39,345 bases of DNA from CAYJFG01 sp051881695 (GTDB taxonomy: Bacteria; Bacillota; Clostridia; Oscillospirales; Acutalibacteraceae): the NCBI GenBank assembly GCA_051881695.1, contig JBJEQJ010000021.1, positions 1-39,345 on the forward strand, in the 5' to 3' direction. The number at the start of each line of letters is the position of its first letter. Within the stretch, counting starts at the first letter, position 1. This document shows, one piece after another, positions 22,013-31,279 of the stretch. A model generated the notes under the pieces. The model was given only the letters and a program-made list of their open reading frames with translations, made no database searches and was not told the DNA's origin. A program made the position numbers and the translations under genes.

Positions 22013-22051
22013 AGCTGATTTCTCCTGTATATTTATTACCAAGGCTTGTTT

Positions 22052-25000
22052 TTAAGTCAGATTAAAGATAATGTTCAAAGCTTTAAGCGGGGAAATATCA
22101 TCCTCCATATTTACAAGAATATGCGGCTTTTCCGTAAGCTGCAGCATACCCCTGCCGTGAAGCTTCGAGGCAAATTCGGCAACTGCCGGGCTTTTAATTT
22201 GATTTATATATAAATAATACTTATTGCCCTGCTGTTTAATCTCGTAAATACCTACTGCTGCGGCGGCGCTGCGTACTAAAGCAACCTCAATAAGTCCTAA
22301 AACAGACTTGGGCGGCTCGCCGAAGCGGTCAATAAGCTCGTCTGTAACGTCGTGTGCGTCTGCCTTGCTGCGTATATCGGATATTCTTCTGTAAATGTCT
22401 AGCCGCTGACTTAAATTTTCTATATAGCTTTCCGGTATATGAGCCTGTACACGAACATCCACAAGACATTCAAGCTCCTGTGTTTCTGTTGTTTCGCCTC
22501 TTTCTTCGCTTACAGCCTGGGAGAGAAGCTTTAAATACATATCGTAGCCAACGTCTTCCATATGTCCGTGCTGTTTAGCACCGAGAATATTTCCTGCACC
22601 CCTGAGTTCCAAATCTCTCATAGCAATTTTAAAGCCGCTTCCAAACTGGGTGAATTCCCTTATTGCAGTAAGTCTTTTCTGCGATATTTCGCTTAATACC
22701 TTCTGCGGAGCAAAGGTAAAGTATGCGTAGGCTCTTCTGGAGGAACGCCCTACTCTTCCTCTTAGCTGATGAAGCTGTGAAAGTCCCATCCTGTCTGCGT
22801 TTTCTATTATAAGCGTGTTTGCATTGGGTAGGTCTACGCCTGTTTCTATAATTGTTGTGCATACAAGCACGTTTATTTCCTGCTCAAGCATTCTGCGCCA
22901 GACCTCAGACAATTCCTGCTCGTTCATTTTTCCGTGACCTATTCCGATTTTTGCTTCGGGGATAAGTTTTTGCAGGTGAGCTGCCTTGCTTGTAATGCTT
23001 TCCACATTATTATGCAGATAAAAAACCTGTCCCCCTCTTCTAAGCTCTCTTTTTACAGCCTCTGCTATTACGCCCTCGTCATGCTCAAGTACATAGGTTT
23101 GCACAGGGTGTCTGTCCTGTGGGGCTTCCTCTAAAACGGACATATCCCTTATTCCGCTCATAGCCATATTGAGCGTTCTCGGAATAGGTGTTGCCGAAAG
23201 CGTGAGAATATCAACATTTTTGCATAATTCCTTAAAGCGCTCCTTTTGTGCAACACCAAAGCGCTGTTCCTCGTCAATAATACACAGGCCTAAATCGAAG
23301 AACTCAACGTCCTTCTGCACAAGGCGGTGCGTGCCTATTATCATATCTATTTCGCCGTATTTCAAGCGCTTTATTATTTCTGCCTGCTGCTTCGGCGTGC
23401 GAAAGCGCGAGAGCAGCTCTATCCTGACAGGATAACCCTCAAAGCGGCGCAGTACAGTCTGGTAATGCTGCCATGCAAGTATTGTAGTGGGGCATAAAAG
23501 AGCGCATTGCTTGGAGTCTGTAACGCATTTAAAGGCGGCACGCAGAGCAACCTCGGTTTTGCCGAAGCCAACATCTCCGCACAAAAGTCTGTCCATAGGT
23601 GCGGTGCGCTCCATATCGCCCTTTATTTCATCTATACAGCGAAGCTGGTCGTCTGTTTCCTCGTATTCAAAATGTGACTCAAAATCTCTCTGCCATTCTC
23701 CGTCGGGGGAGAAGGCATAGCCCTTTGCCTGCATACGCTGTGCATATAATACGGTAAGCTCCCTTGCCATATCCTTAACGGCGGATTTTACCCTGCTTTT
23801 TGCCTTTTGCCAATCTCCGGAGCCAAGGCGGTGAAGCTTTACAGCGGAGCTTTCACGGGGTCCTATATATTTTGATATTAAGTCAAGCTGTGTAACGGGA
23901 ACATACAAAGCGTCCTTTTTTGCATATTCAACCTTGATGTAATCCTTAATGATTCCCTGTGTTTCAATTTTTTGTATGCCTCGGAATATTCCTATTCCGT
24001 GTGACTGATGAACAACGTAGTCGCCGTTAGAAAGCTCTGCAAGGCTGTAAATCTGCTGTGCATTTTTTTGCTTTTTTTTGCTTGACCTGCTCTTGTGAGA
24101 TGCAAGTATCTGTCCGTGAGTAATCAGGGTGAAATGTAAAGACGGATATTCAAATCCGCTTGATAAAGCACCCGGCATAACATATATGTTATTTGGCAGA
24201 ACAGAAGAAAAATCCTCGGCATAGCATGCCGGGTAGCCGTTTGATTTTAATTCATCGCAAAGAGCCTGTGCGCTTTTGGCGGTGCCGCCGAGAATTACAA
24301 CTGTGCTTTTTTTGTTAAAAACAGACTGTAAATCTTCATTTAAAATCTTAAATGAGCCGCTCCATACAGACAGCTGCTTTACCGTAAATGACGTAAGCTC
24401 CGAAAGCGGAAGCTCATAATTGCCGTGTGTAAAATTATCGAGAAATACGGTGCGGCCGCCGGAGAGCCTGTTTAAATATTCGGTTTTTTCAATGCTGTAG
24501 GTTTCAAAGCCTCTGCATAAAATTCCCTGTGCAAAGCAATCCTTAAGCTCCTCTTCAAACAGCTTGTTATATGAGCGCAGGCGTTCAGTCACTTTTGTCT
24601 GCTCAGATACAAAGATAATGTCATTTTCACCGATATAGTCAAATAAAGTTTCCGGTTTATCGTAAATTAAACCAATAAATTTATCCTTGCTTGTAAGCTC
24701 AAGGTTATTCCTCAGTGCGTCAGCTTCATTTTGCAGTATGCTTTTTGCAAGAGCAGAGCCTTTGCCCCTTAAAAGAGATGCCTTATGCTCAATTTTATCT
24801 GCAAGCTCGTTTTTGTCCTTTATTAATATTTCGGTAGAGGGCATTAACGAAAGCTCTTCAATATAATCTGTTCTTCTTTGAGTTTCTATATCGAAATAAT
24901 TTAAGGTGTCAATTTCATCGCCCCAAAATTCGGCTCTTACAGGGTTTGGACTGTCCGGCATAAAAAAGTCGAGTATTCCGCCTCTTACTGCAAACTGACC

Positions 25001-25504
25001 TGCACCCTCAACCTGCTCGCACCGTTCATAGCCAAGTAAGGAAAGCACAGAAACAGCCTTATCAAGAGACATTTCTCCGCCCGACTTAAAGGCAAGCGTT
25101 GCATTTGATAAAATGCTTTTGGGCATTGTGTATTGGCAGGCGGCGTCTGCACAGGCTATTACTGCGGTATAATCTCCGCTTGCCATTTTTGAGAGAACAT
25201 TAAGCCTTTTGTGCTCGTATTCGTGCGAAAGTCCGCTTATATCTCTGAAATTAAAATCACGAACAGGATAAACGAGAGCCTTGCCGCCCATAGAGCATAA
25301 ATCGTTAGCGAGCGTTTGCGCCTCCGCCTCGTCAGATACAAGAATTAAGGCACGGCAGCCTTTGTCCTGCGTCAGAGTATTAATAAGGCACGCCTTGTTA
25401 ATACCTGTAAGACCTGTGCAGGCGCACACTGCTTTGCGATTAAGCGTTTTACTTATTGTTTTGTATTCTGATAGCTGTTTTGTAATGCCGGTTAAAAAGT
25501 TCAT
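22052..25504 (-). CDS. mfd: Transcription-repair coupling factor Mfd
   Basis: A full-length 1150-residue ATP-driven translocase that removes stalled RNA polymerase and recruits UvrA. Domains in order: UvrB-like N-terminal module (to about 350), the CarD-like RNA-polymerase-interacting domain (NGDYVVHQSHGIGIFRGI, about 495-560), the RecG-like motor with Walker A GDVGFGKTE (about residue 643) and DEEQ box in IIDEEQRFGV (about 743), helicase motif VI region LRGRVGRSSRRAYAY, and the C-terminal TRCF domain. AGAGGAAG precedes the ATG. It follows pth by 80 bases in the conserved Firmicute order. Confidence 0.97.
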   Translation of the reverse strand: MNFLTGITKQLSEYKTISKTLNRKAVCACTGLTGINKACLINTLTQDKGCRALILVSDEAEAQTLANDLCSMGGKALVYPVRDFNFRDISGLSHEYEHKRLNVLSKMASGDYTAVIACADAACQYTMPKSILSNATLAFKSGGEMSLDKAVSVLSLLGYERCEQVEGAGQFAVRGGILDFFMPDSPNPVRAEFWGDEIDTLNYFDIETQRRTDYIEELSLMPSTEILIKDKNELADKIEHKASLLRGKGSALAKSILQNEADALRNNLELTSKDKFIGLIYDKPETLFDYIGENDIIFVSEQTKVTERLRSYNKLFEEELKDCFAQGILCRGFETYSIEKTEYLNRLSGGRTVFLDNFTHGNYELPLSELTSFTVKQLSVWSGSFKILNEDLQSVFNKKSTVVILGGTAKSAQALCDELKSNGYPACYAEDFSSVLPNNIYVMPGALSSGFEYPSLHFTLITHGQILASHKSRSSKKKQKNAQQIYSLAELSNGDYVVHQSHGIGIFRGIQKIETQGIIKDYIKVEYAKKDALYVPVTQLDLISKYIGPRESSAVKLHRLGSGDWQKAKSRVKSAVKDMARELTVLYAQRMQAKGYAFSPDGEWQRDFESHFEYEETDDQLRCIDEIKGDMERTAPMDRLLCGDVGFGKTEVALRAAFKCVTDSKQCALLCPTTILAWQHYQTVLRRFEGYPVRIELLSRFRTPKQQAEIIKRLKYGEIDMIIGTHRLVQKDVEFFDLGLCIIDEEQRFGVAQKERFKELCKNVDILTLSATPIPRTLNMAMSGIRDMSVLEEAPQDRHPVQTYVLEHDEGVIAEAVKRELRRGGQVFYLHNNVESITSKAAHLQKLIPEAKIGIGHGKMNEQELSEVWRRMLEQEINVLVCTTIIETGVDLPNANTLIIENADRMGLSQLHQLRGRVGRSSRRAYAYFTFAPQKVLSEISQKRLTAIREFTQFGSGFKIAMRDLELRGAGNILGAKQHGHMEDVGYDMYLKLLSQAVSEERGETTETQELECLVDVRVQAHIPESYIENLSQRLDIYRRISDIRSKADAHDVTDELIDRFGEPPKSVLGLIEVALVRSAAAAVGIYEIKQQGNKYYLYINQIKSPAVAEFASKLHGRGMLQLTEKPHILVNMEDDISPLKALNIIFNLT

Positions 25505-25584
25505 TTGCTTCCTCTGCCTGTTCAGATTTTTATAAATTAGTATGCCTAAGTGTTATTAATTATTGCTGTGATAAACGGTGCTTA

Positions 25585-26187
25585 TTAAGAATTATACAAA
25601 TTCATTGCCTTGTCTATGCTTCCGCTTATTATATGCTCTATTGCACTTGCTGCGTTTTCCGCCGCCTTGTCTATAAGCTTTTGTTCGCTTTGCGTGAATT
25701 TTGAAAGCACCCATGCGGCAAGGTCATAGTCCGGGTGCGGCTTTGCACCTATGCCTATTTTTATGCGGGGGAATTTGTCGCTTCCGCTTAAAGTGATTAT
25801 ACTGCGCATACCCTTTTGCCCGCCGTCGCTTCCCTTTCTGCGTATCCGCATTTTTCCAACGTCCATTGAAATATCGTCAAATATTATAACAACATTTTCA
25901 GGGGGTATTTTGTAGAAAGTCATTGCCTGTATAACAGCCTGACCGCTGTTGTTCATAAAGGTTTGCGGCTTCATAAGCAGTACGCCGGTGTCGGATATTT
26001 TGCACACTGCCGTCAATGCCTTGTACTTTAGCCTGTTTATATTTACACCGTATTTTTCCGCAATTTTGTCAATAACAATAAAGCCAGTGTTGTGACGTGT
26101 GTTTTCGTATTCTCTGCCGGGGTTACCAAGCCCGACTATAATATGCGTCGGGGCATTACCGGCTGGCTTTGAAAAAAGCTTTAACAT
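25585..26187 (-). CDS. pth: Peptidyl-tRNA hydrolase
   Basis: A 200-residue enzyme that releases tRNA from stalled peptidyl-tRNA. The catalytic His32 is in NTRHNTGF, GLGNPG (19-24) is the family opening, KPQTFMNNSG and FDDISMDVGKMRIRRKGSDGG hold the Asn and Asp of the active site, and KIGIGAKPHPDYDLAAWVL is the C-terminal signature. The N-terminus carries about 12 extra residues (MLKLFSKPAGNA) before the usual start. GGGAG precedes the ATG. It sits between prs and mfd, as in Bacillus (spoVC). Confidence 0.96.
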   Translation of the reverse strand: MLKLFSKPAGNAPTHIIVGLGNPGREYENTRHNTGFIVIDKIAEKYGVNINRLKYKALTAVCKISDTGVLLMKPQTFMNNSGQAVIQAMTFYKIPPENVVIIFDDISMDVGKMRIRRKGSDGGQKGMRSIITLSGSDKFPRIKIGIGAKPHPDYDLAAWVLSKFTQSEQKLIDKAAENAASAIEHIISGSIDKAMNLYNS

Positions 26188-26216
26188 ATTTTTACTCCCT
26201 TTACCATACGACTAAA

Positions 26217-26239
26217 AGGCGGCATTTTGTATGCCGCCT
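26217..26239 (-). terminator. Hairpin terminator after prs
   Basis: AGGCGGCAT (26217-26225) and ATGCCGCCT (26231-26239) form a perfect 9-bp stem with a 5-base loop; on the minus strand TTTAG follows. It would end or dampen transcription between prs and pth. The short U-tract allows read-through. Confidence 0.7.
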
Positions 26240-26268
26240 GAACTTAGTATGAAATTTTTTATAAAAAA

Positions 26269-27228
26269 TTAACCGAACATAGGGGAAACAGGCTTGTCCG
26301 CATAAATTCTCTCTATTGCCTCTGCAAATACGGGTGCAACAGGTAAAATTGTAAACTTGTCAAGCATTTTATCCTCAGGAATCGGAACAGTGTCGAGCAA
26401 AATAAGCTCCTTAATCGGGCTTTTTTCTATTCTTTCAATAGCCGGGCCGGATAATACGGAGTGTGTTGCACAGGCATATGCTCCTGTTGCGCCGCCCTTT
26501 TCAACAAGAGCTGTTGCGGCGTTGCAAAGAGTGCCGGCTGTGTCGATCATATCGTCTACAAGAATAACCTTTTTACCCTCTACATCGCCGATAATGTTCA
26601 TAACCTCAGAAACATTTGCTTTCTGGCGGCGCTTGTCAATAATGGCAAGAGGACAGCCTATTTTAGCGGCAAAGTTTCTGGCTCTTGTAACTGAGCCTAA
26701 GTCAGGAGAAACAACAACATATTCATCTGTGTGAGTACCAATCTGCTCTCTTAAATGTGCCGCAAGCAGAGGTGCGCCGACAAGATGATCAACAGGAATA
26801 TTGAAAAAACCCTGAATCTGCGGAGCGTGAAGGTCCATTGTCAAAATGCGGTCTGCGCCGGCAGTCGTAATAAGGTCTGCAACAAGCTTTGCAGAGATTG
26901 GATCTCTCGCTTTTGCTTTTCTGTCCTGTCTTGCATAGCCGAAGTAGGGGATAACAGCTGTGATTCTTGCGGCAGAAGCACGTTTCATAGCGTCAATCAT
27001 AATTAACAGCTCCATTATGTTGCTGTTTACCGGGTCGCAGGTAGACTGAACAATAAAGCATTCCGAGCCTCTGACAGATTCGTGAAGAGAAACTGAAATT
27101 TCTCCGTCGCTGAAGGTTGAACAGTCAGACTTGCCTAGGGGCAATCCCAGACATCCGGCTATACCCTGGGCAACGTCCTTATTGGAACTGCCTGTGAAGA
27201 TTTTAATGTCCTTACCGTGAAAATTCAT
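26269..27228 (-). CDS. prs: Ribose-phosphate pyrophosphokinase
   Basis: A 319-residue PRPP synthetase that makes PRPP from ribose-5-phosphate and ATP for nucleotide, His and Trp synthesis. Seen: FSDGEISV, the ATP-binding YFGYARQDRK, VSPDLGSVTRAR and the PRPP loop VILVDDMIDTAGT. AGGAGG precedes the ATG by about nine bases. It is 75 bases downstream of the glmU-like gene, as in the glmU(gcaD)-prs pair of Bacillus. Confidence 0.97.
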   Translation of the reverse strand: MNFHGKDIKIFTGSSNKDVAQGIAGCLGLPLGKSDCSTFSDGEISVSLHESVRGSECFIVQSTCDPVNSNIMELLIMIDAMKRASAARITAVIPYFGYARQDRKAKARDPISAKLVADLITTAGADRILTMDLHAPQIQGFFNIPVDHLVGAPLLAAHLREQIGTHTDEYVVVSPDLGSVTRARNFAAKIGCPLAIIDKRRQKANVSEVMNIIGDVEGKKVILVDDMIDTAGTLCNAATALVEKGGATGAYACATHSVLSGPAIERIEKSPIKELILLDTVPIPEDKMLDKFTILPVAPVFAEAIERIYADKPVSPMFG

Positions 27229-27303
27229 TGATTGTTTCCTCCTGTAATGAGATTTATATTAAATTTATTTGCTTTGCAATTTGGTTTAAAGGCGCTTGAA
27301 TAA

Positions 27304-28059
27304 TCAGCCTGAATATTTTTCCTCGGCTATTTTGTTAAGCTCCGAAAGCTGTGCCGGGTCGTTTGCGCCCAATACTGCATCGGCAGATTTTGCCGTATAT
27401 GCCCCCACAGCCTTATCCTGAGCCAAAATAAGCTTAAGAGCGTCCGGTAAATAATATTCCCCGGCGTTGTTGTTTGCCGTGATTTTGTCAAGCACGCTTA
27501 AAAGAGCGTTTGTATCAAACCAATAGCCGCCGGAATTAACCTCGTCTATTTTAAGTATGTCCTCATCTGCGTCTTTTTGTTCAACAATCGCTTTAAGAGC
27601 ACCTGTTTTTTCATCTCTTACAATTCTTCCGTAGCCTGTCGGGTCAGGTACTCTTGCGGAAATAACAGTTGCCATATTCTTCTGCTCAATATGCTGGCTT
27701 AACGCTTCTTTGACGGTTTCGCTGTCCATAAACGGTGCGTCGCCGTTTAATATAACTACGTTTCCGCCGTTTTTCATTAAAAAGTCCTTTGCCATCATAA
27801 CAGCGTGACCGGTGCCCAAACGCTCGGACTGATATACCGTTTCAAGCGGATAGGGAAGTGTGCTTATGTATTCTTCAATACATTCTCTTTTGTAGCCGGT
27901 AACAATGCAAATTTTGTTTATACCTGCGTTTTTCAGGGAATCTATAACCCACTGAAGCATCGGCTTTTCCAAAACCATAGAAAGAGTTTTCGGCTTGTTT
28001 GATTTCATTCTTTTGCCCTCGCCTCCGGCAAGAACAACCGCACATAAATTATCACTCAT
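27304..28059 (-). CDS. GlmU-like UDP-GlcNAc pyrophosphorylase domain only
   Basis: 251 residues with the nucleotidyltransferase fold: LAGGEGKRMKSNKPKTL (10-26) binds UTP, GTGHAVMMA and LNGDAPFMD (metal-binding Asp) follow, then TGYGRIVRD and NSGGYWFDT, all as in GlmU. Full GlmU is about 455 residues with a C-terminal beta-helix acetyltransferase; that half is absent and the gene stops cleanly at TGA/TAA with no frameshifted remnant before prs. The position next to prs-pth-mfd says this is the glmU locus. It probably makes UDP-GlcNAc from GlcNAc-1-phosphate, with acetylation done by another protein. GGGGAG precedes the ATG. Confidence 0.8.
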   Translation of the reverse strand: MSDNLCAVVLAGGEGKRMKSNKPKTLSMVLEKPMLQWVIDSLKNAGINKICIVTGYKRECIEEYISTLPYPLETVYQSERLGTGHAVMMAKDFLMKNGGNVVILNGDAPFMDSETVKEALSQHIEQKNMATVISARVPDPTGYGRIVRDEKTGALKAIVEQKDADEDILKIDEVNSGGYWFDTNALLSVLDKITANNNAGEYYLPDALKLILAQDKAVGAYTAKSADAVLGANDPAQLSELNKIAEEKYSG

Positions 28060-28266
28060 AGCAAAAGCTCCCCGTAAACTTATCGTTTGTATTTTTACAG
28101 CTTAGAATATTTCTGCGTAAAAAGCAGAATAACTCATAATATTAATAATATTATTATCGCACAGAAAATCATTTTTTCAAGGCTAAAATAGTACTTTTTG
28201 ACAAATTTAACGATTTTAACAGAATAACAGTCGAAAAGAAAGGCTAAATTGTTTTGTTTTTATTGC

Positions 28267-28324
28267 AAAAAACTTAAAAAAAGTTAAAAAAAGTATAGCC
28301 AATCAAGGAAATCTTTGTTATAAT
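28267..28324 (+). promoter_or_regulatory. Promoter of ppdK with phased A-tracts
   Basis: An extended -10, TGTTATAAT (28316-28324), lies about 94 bases before the ATG with no good -35. Upstream are three A-tracts of 6-7 bases at 28267-28272, 28276-28282 and 28286-28292, exactly ten bases apart, which should bend the DNA and act as an UP element. The rest of the gene-free stretch 28060-28266 shows a small inverted repeat (28110-28130), a TTGACA at 28198 without a good -10, and AT-rich sequence. Confidence 0.65.
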
Positions 28325-28361
28325 ACAGTGTGGACTGATAAGTCAACTAATAAATTTGTGT

Positions 28362-28390
28362 ACAAGCCGTTTGTGCATCTTTCGGCTTGT
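28362..28390 (+). other. Stem-loop in the ppdK 5' UTR
   Basis: ACAAGCCG (28362-28369) and CGGCTTGT (28383-28390) form a perfect 8-bp stem with a 13-base loop, 14 bases before the AGGAGG ribosome site. There is no U-tract, so it is not a terminator. It may protect the 5' end of an abundant mRNA. Confidence 0.5.
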
Positions 28391-28417
28391 CACTGAAAAT
28401 TTTAGGAGGTAATTCCA

Positions 28418-31045
28418 ATGGGCCACAAGTATGTGTATTTGTTCAAAGAAGGAAACGGCAAAATGAGAGAGCTTCTTGGCGGTAAGGGTGCAAACCTGGC
28501 TGAGATGACTAACTTAGGTCTGCCTGTTCCGCAGGGCTTCACAATTACAACAGAAGCATGCACAAAGTATTATGATGACGGAAGAAAAATCAATGATGAA
28601 ATCCAGGCACAGATTATGGAGTACATCACAAAGATGGAAGAAATCACCGGCAAGAAATTCGGTGATAAGGAAAATCCTCTTTTAGTATCTGTTCGTTCAG
28701 GTGCCAGAGCTTCAATGCCCGGCATGATGGATACAATCTTAAACTTAGGTCTTAACGAAACAGTTGTTGAGGTAATGGCTGAGAAATCAGGCAACCCGCG
28801 CTGGGCATATGACTGCTACAGAAGATTTATTCAAATGTACTCCGACGTAGTTATGGAGGTTGGCAAGAAGTACTTTGAAGAGCTCATCGACAAGATGAAG
28901 GCTGAAAAGGGCGTAACTCAGGATACTGAGCTTACAGCAGAGGATCTTAAGAATCTTGCAGAGCAGTTCAAGGCAGAATACAAGAAGGTTCTCGGTCAGG
29001 ACTTCCCGACTGATCCTAAGGAGCAGTTAATGGGCGCTATTACAGCAGTATTCCGTTCATGGGATAACCCGAGAGCAAACGTTTACCGTCGTGACAACGA
29101 CATTCCTTATTCTTGGGGTACAGCAGTAAACGTACAGATGATGGCATTCGGCAACATGGGTGAAACCTCCGGTACAGGCGTTGCATTTACCCGTGACCCT
29201 GCAACAGGCGAAAAGCACCTTATGGGTGAATTCCTTATGAACGCACAGGGCGAGGACGTTGTTGCCGGCGTTAGAACACCGCAGAAGATCGACCAGCTTA
29301 AAGAGGTTATGCCTGAGGTTTACGAGCAGTTTGTAGGCATTTGCAATACACTTGAAAACCATTACAGAGATATGCAGGATATGGAGTTCACCATTGAGGA
29401 TAAGAAGCTCTATATGCTCCAGACAAGAAACGGTAAGAGAACAGCACAGGCTGCTCTTAAAATCGCCTGCGACCTCGTTGATGAGGGTATGATTACTGAG
29501 CAGGAAGCTGTTAAGATGATCGACCCGAGAAACCTCGACACACTTTTACACCCGCAGTTTGACACAAAGGCATTAAAGGCTTCAACTCCTGTTGCTAAGG
29601 CTCTTGCAGCTTCTCCGGGCGCTGCCTGCGGCAAGATTGTGTTCACAGCAGAGGACGCTAAAGAGTGGAACGCAAGAGGCGAGAAGGTTGTATTAGTTCG
29701 TCTTGAAACTTCACCTGAAGACATCGAGGGTATGAAGGCTTCTCAGGGTATCCTCACAGTAAGAGGCGGTATGACATCTCACGCAGCAGTTGTTGCACGC
29801 GGTATGGGTACTTGCTGTGTATCAGGCTGTTCAGAGATTATTATGGACGAGGCTAACAAGAAGTTTACACTTGCAGGCAAGGAATATCACGAGGGTGATT
29901 ACCTTTCAATAGACGGCTCAACAGGTAATATCTATGACGGTATTATCCCGACAGTTGACGCTCAGATTGCCGGCGAATTCGGCAGAATTATGGAGTGGGT
30001 AGACAAGTTCAGAGTTCTTAAGGTTAGAACAAACGCAGACACTCCGGCAGACGCTAAAAAGGCTCGTGAGCTTGGTGCAGAGGGTATCGGTCTTTGCCGT
30101 ACAGAGCATATGTTCTTTGAGGGCGACAGAATTGACGCTTTCCGTGAGATGATTTGCTCCGACACAGTAGAAGAGAGAGAAGCAGCTCTTAACAAGATTC
30201 TCCCGATTCAGCAGGGCGACTTTGAGGCTCTTTATGAGGCTCTTGAGGGCAACCCGGTTACAATCCGCTTCTTAGACCCGCCGCTTCACGAGTTTGTTCC
30301 TACAGAAGAGGCTGACATTGAGCTTCTTGCAAAGGCACAGGGCAAGACTGTTGAGCAGATTAAGGCTATTATTGATTCTCTCCACGAGTTCAACCCGATG
30401 ATGGGCCACCGTGGATGCCGTCTTGCAGTAACATATCCTGAAATTGCAAAGATGCAGACAGCTGCCGTAATCCGTGCTGCTATCAATGTTAAGAAGGCTC
30501 ATCCGGATTGGAACATCGTTCCTGAAATTATGATTCCGCTTGTTGGCGAGGTTAAAGAGCTTAAATACGTTAAGGACGTTGTTGTTGCAACAGCAGACGC
30601 TGAAATCGCAGCAGCAGGCGCAGACCTTAAATATCAGGTTGGTACAATGATAGAAATCCCGAGAGCTGCATTAACAGCTGACGAGATTGCTAAGGAAGCT
30701 GAGTTCTTCTGCTTCGGTACAAATGACCTTACACAGATGACATACGGCTTCAGCCGTGACGATGCAGGCAAGTTCCTCAACGCTTACTATGACGCTAAAA
30801 TCTTTGAAAACGATCCGTTTGCAAAGCTCGACCAGACAGGCGTTGGCAAGCTTATGGAAATGGCAATTAAGCTCGGCAAGGAAGTTCGTCCTGATATGCA
30901 CCTCGGCATTTGCGGCGAGCACGGCGGCGACCCGTCCTCAGTTGAGTTCTGCCATAAGATTGGTCTTGACTATGTATCCTGCTCACCGTTCAGAGTTCCA
31001 ATCGCTCGCTTAGCTGCTGCACAGGCTGCTATTAACAACGGCTGA
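28418..31045 (+). CDS. ppdK: Pyruvate, phosphate dikinase
   Basis: A full-length 875-residue enzyme that interconverts pyruvate, ATP and phosphate with PEP, AMP and pyrophosphate; in anaerobes it often works glycolytically, saving ATP by using pyrophosphate. The N-terminal ATP-grasp part includes GGKGANLAEM and SVRSGARASMPGMMDT, the swivelling domain has the phosphohistidine His455 in GGMTSHAAVVARGMG, and the C-terminal barrel has the PEP-site Cys in GICGEHGGDPSS. AGGAGG lies eight bases before the ATG. Isoleucine is nearly always ATC or ATT here, while neighbours use ATA freely, a bias fitting very high expression. It has its own promoter and terminator. Confidence 0.98.
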   Translation: MGHKYVYLFKEGNGKMRELLGGKGANLAEMTNLGLPVPQGFTITTEACTKYYDDGRKINDEIQAQIMEYITKMEEITGKKFGDKENPLLVSVRSGARASMPGMMDTILNLGLNETVVEVMAEKSGNPRWAYDCYRRFIQMYSDVVMEVGKKYFEELIDKMKAEKGVTQDTELTAEDLKNLAEQFKAEYKKVLGQDFPTDPKEQLMGAITAVFRSWDNPRANVYRRDNDIPYSWGTAVNVQMMAFGNMGETSGTGVAFTRDPATGEKHLMGEFLMNAQGEDVVAGVRTPQKIDQLKEVMPEVYEQFVGICNTLENHYRDMQDMEFTIEDKKLYMLQTRNGKRTAQAALKIACDLVDEGMITEQEAVKMIDPRNLDTLLHPQFDTKALKASTPVAKALAASPGAACGKIVFTAEDAKEWNARGEKVVLVRLETSPEDIEGMKASQGILTVRGGMTSHAAVVARGMGTCCVSGCSEIIMDEANKKFTLAGKEYHEGDYLSIDGSTGNIYDGIIPTVDAQIAGEFGRIMEWVDKFRVLKVRTNADTPADAKKARELGAEGIGLCRTEHMFFEGDRIDAFREMICSDTVEEREAALNKILPIQQGDFEALYEALEGNPVTIRFLDPPLHEFVPTEEADIELLAKAQGKTVEQIKAIIDSLHEFNPMMGHRGCRLAVTYPEIAKMQTAAVIRAAINVKKAHPDWNIVPEIMIPLVGEVKELKYVKDVVVATADAEIAAAGADLKYQVGTMIEIPRAALTADEIAKEAEFFCFGTNDLTQMTYGFSRDDAGKFLNAYYDAKIFENDPFAKLDQTGVGKLMEMAIKLGKEVRPDMHLGICGEHGGDPSSVEFCHKIGLDYVSCSPFRVPIARLAAAQAAINNG

Positions 31046-31103
31046 TAATCATAAGAAATTGATTTTGGGCAAACCCAATTTGTAAAACCACAATAGAAGA
31101 ATT

Positions 31104-31137
31104 GACCTTGTAGAGTAAAATCTGCAAGGTCTTTTTT
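31104..31137 (+). terminator. Terminator of ppdK
   Basis: GACCTTG (31104-31110) and CAAGGTC (31125-31131) form a 7-bp stem followed by six T residues (31132-31137), 59 bases after the stop. Confidence 0.8.
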
Positions 31138-31244
31138 ACGCCGAAATCCTTGCAAATCAAGGTAATTAAAAGCATTTTAGTCTGCTTGGCTTACGTTGCG
31201 GTACAAGAAAAATATATCAATTTCTCCGAATAATAAAATTATAT

Positions 31245-31273
31245 TTGACTTTATGTTTTTTCGGTGATATAAT
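31245..31273 (+). promoter_or_regulatory. Promoter of alaS
   Basis: TTGACT (31245-31250), a 17-base spacer and a perfect TATAAT (31268-31273). Transcription would start near 31280, at the beginning of the T-box leader. Confidence 0.75.
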
Positions 31274-31279
31274 TTGAAG

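Noticed and set aside
23134..23934. Small plus-strand frames inside mfd, ppdK and alaS
   Set aside because: They lie opposite or within long genes with unambiguous motifs and show no ribosome sites of their own.
27304..28059. Frameshift or truncation of a full-length GlmU
   Set aside because: No frame between the stop and prs contains hexapeptide-repeat sequence; the gap is only 75 bases.
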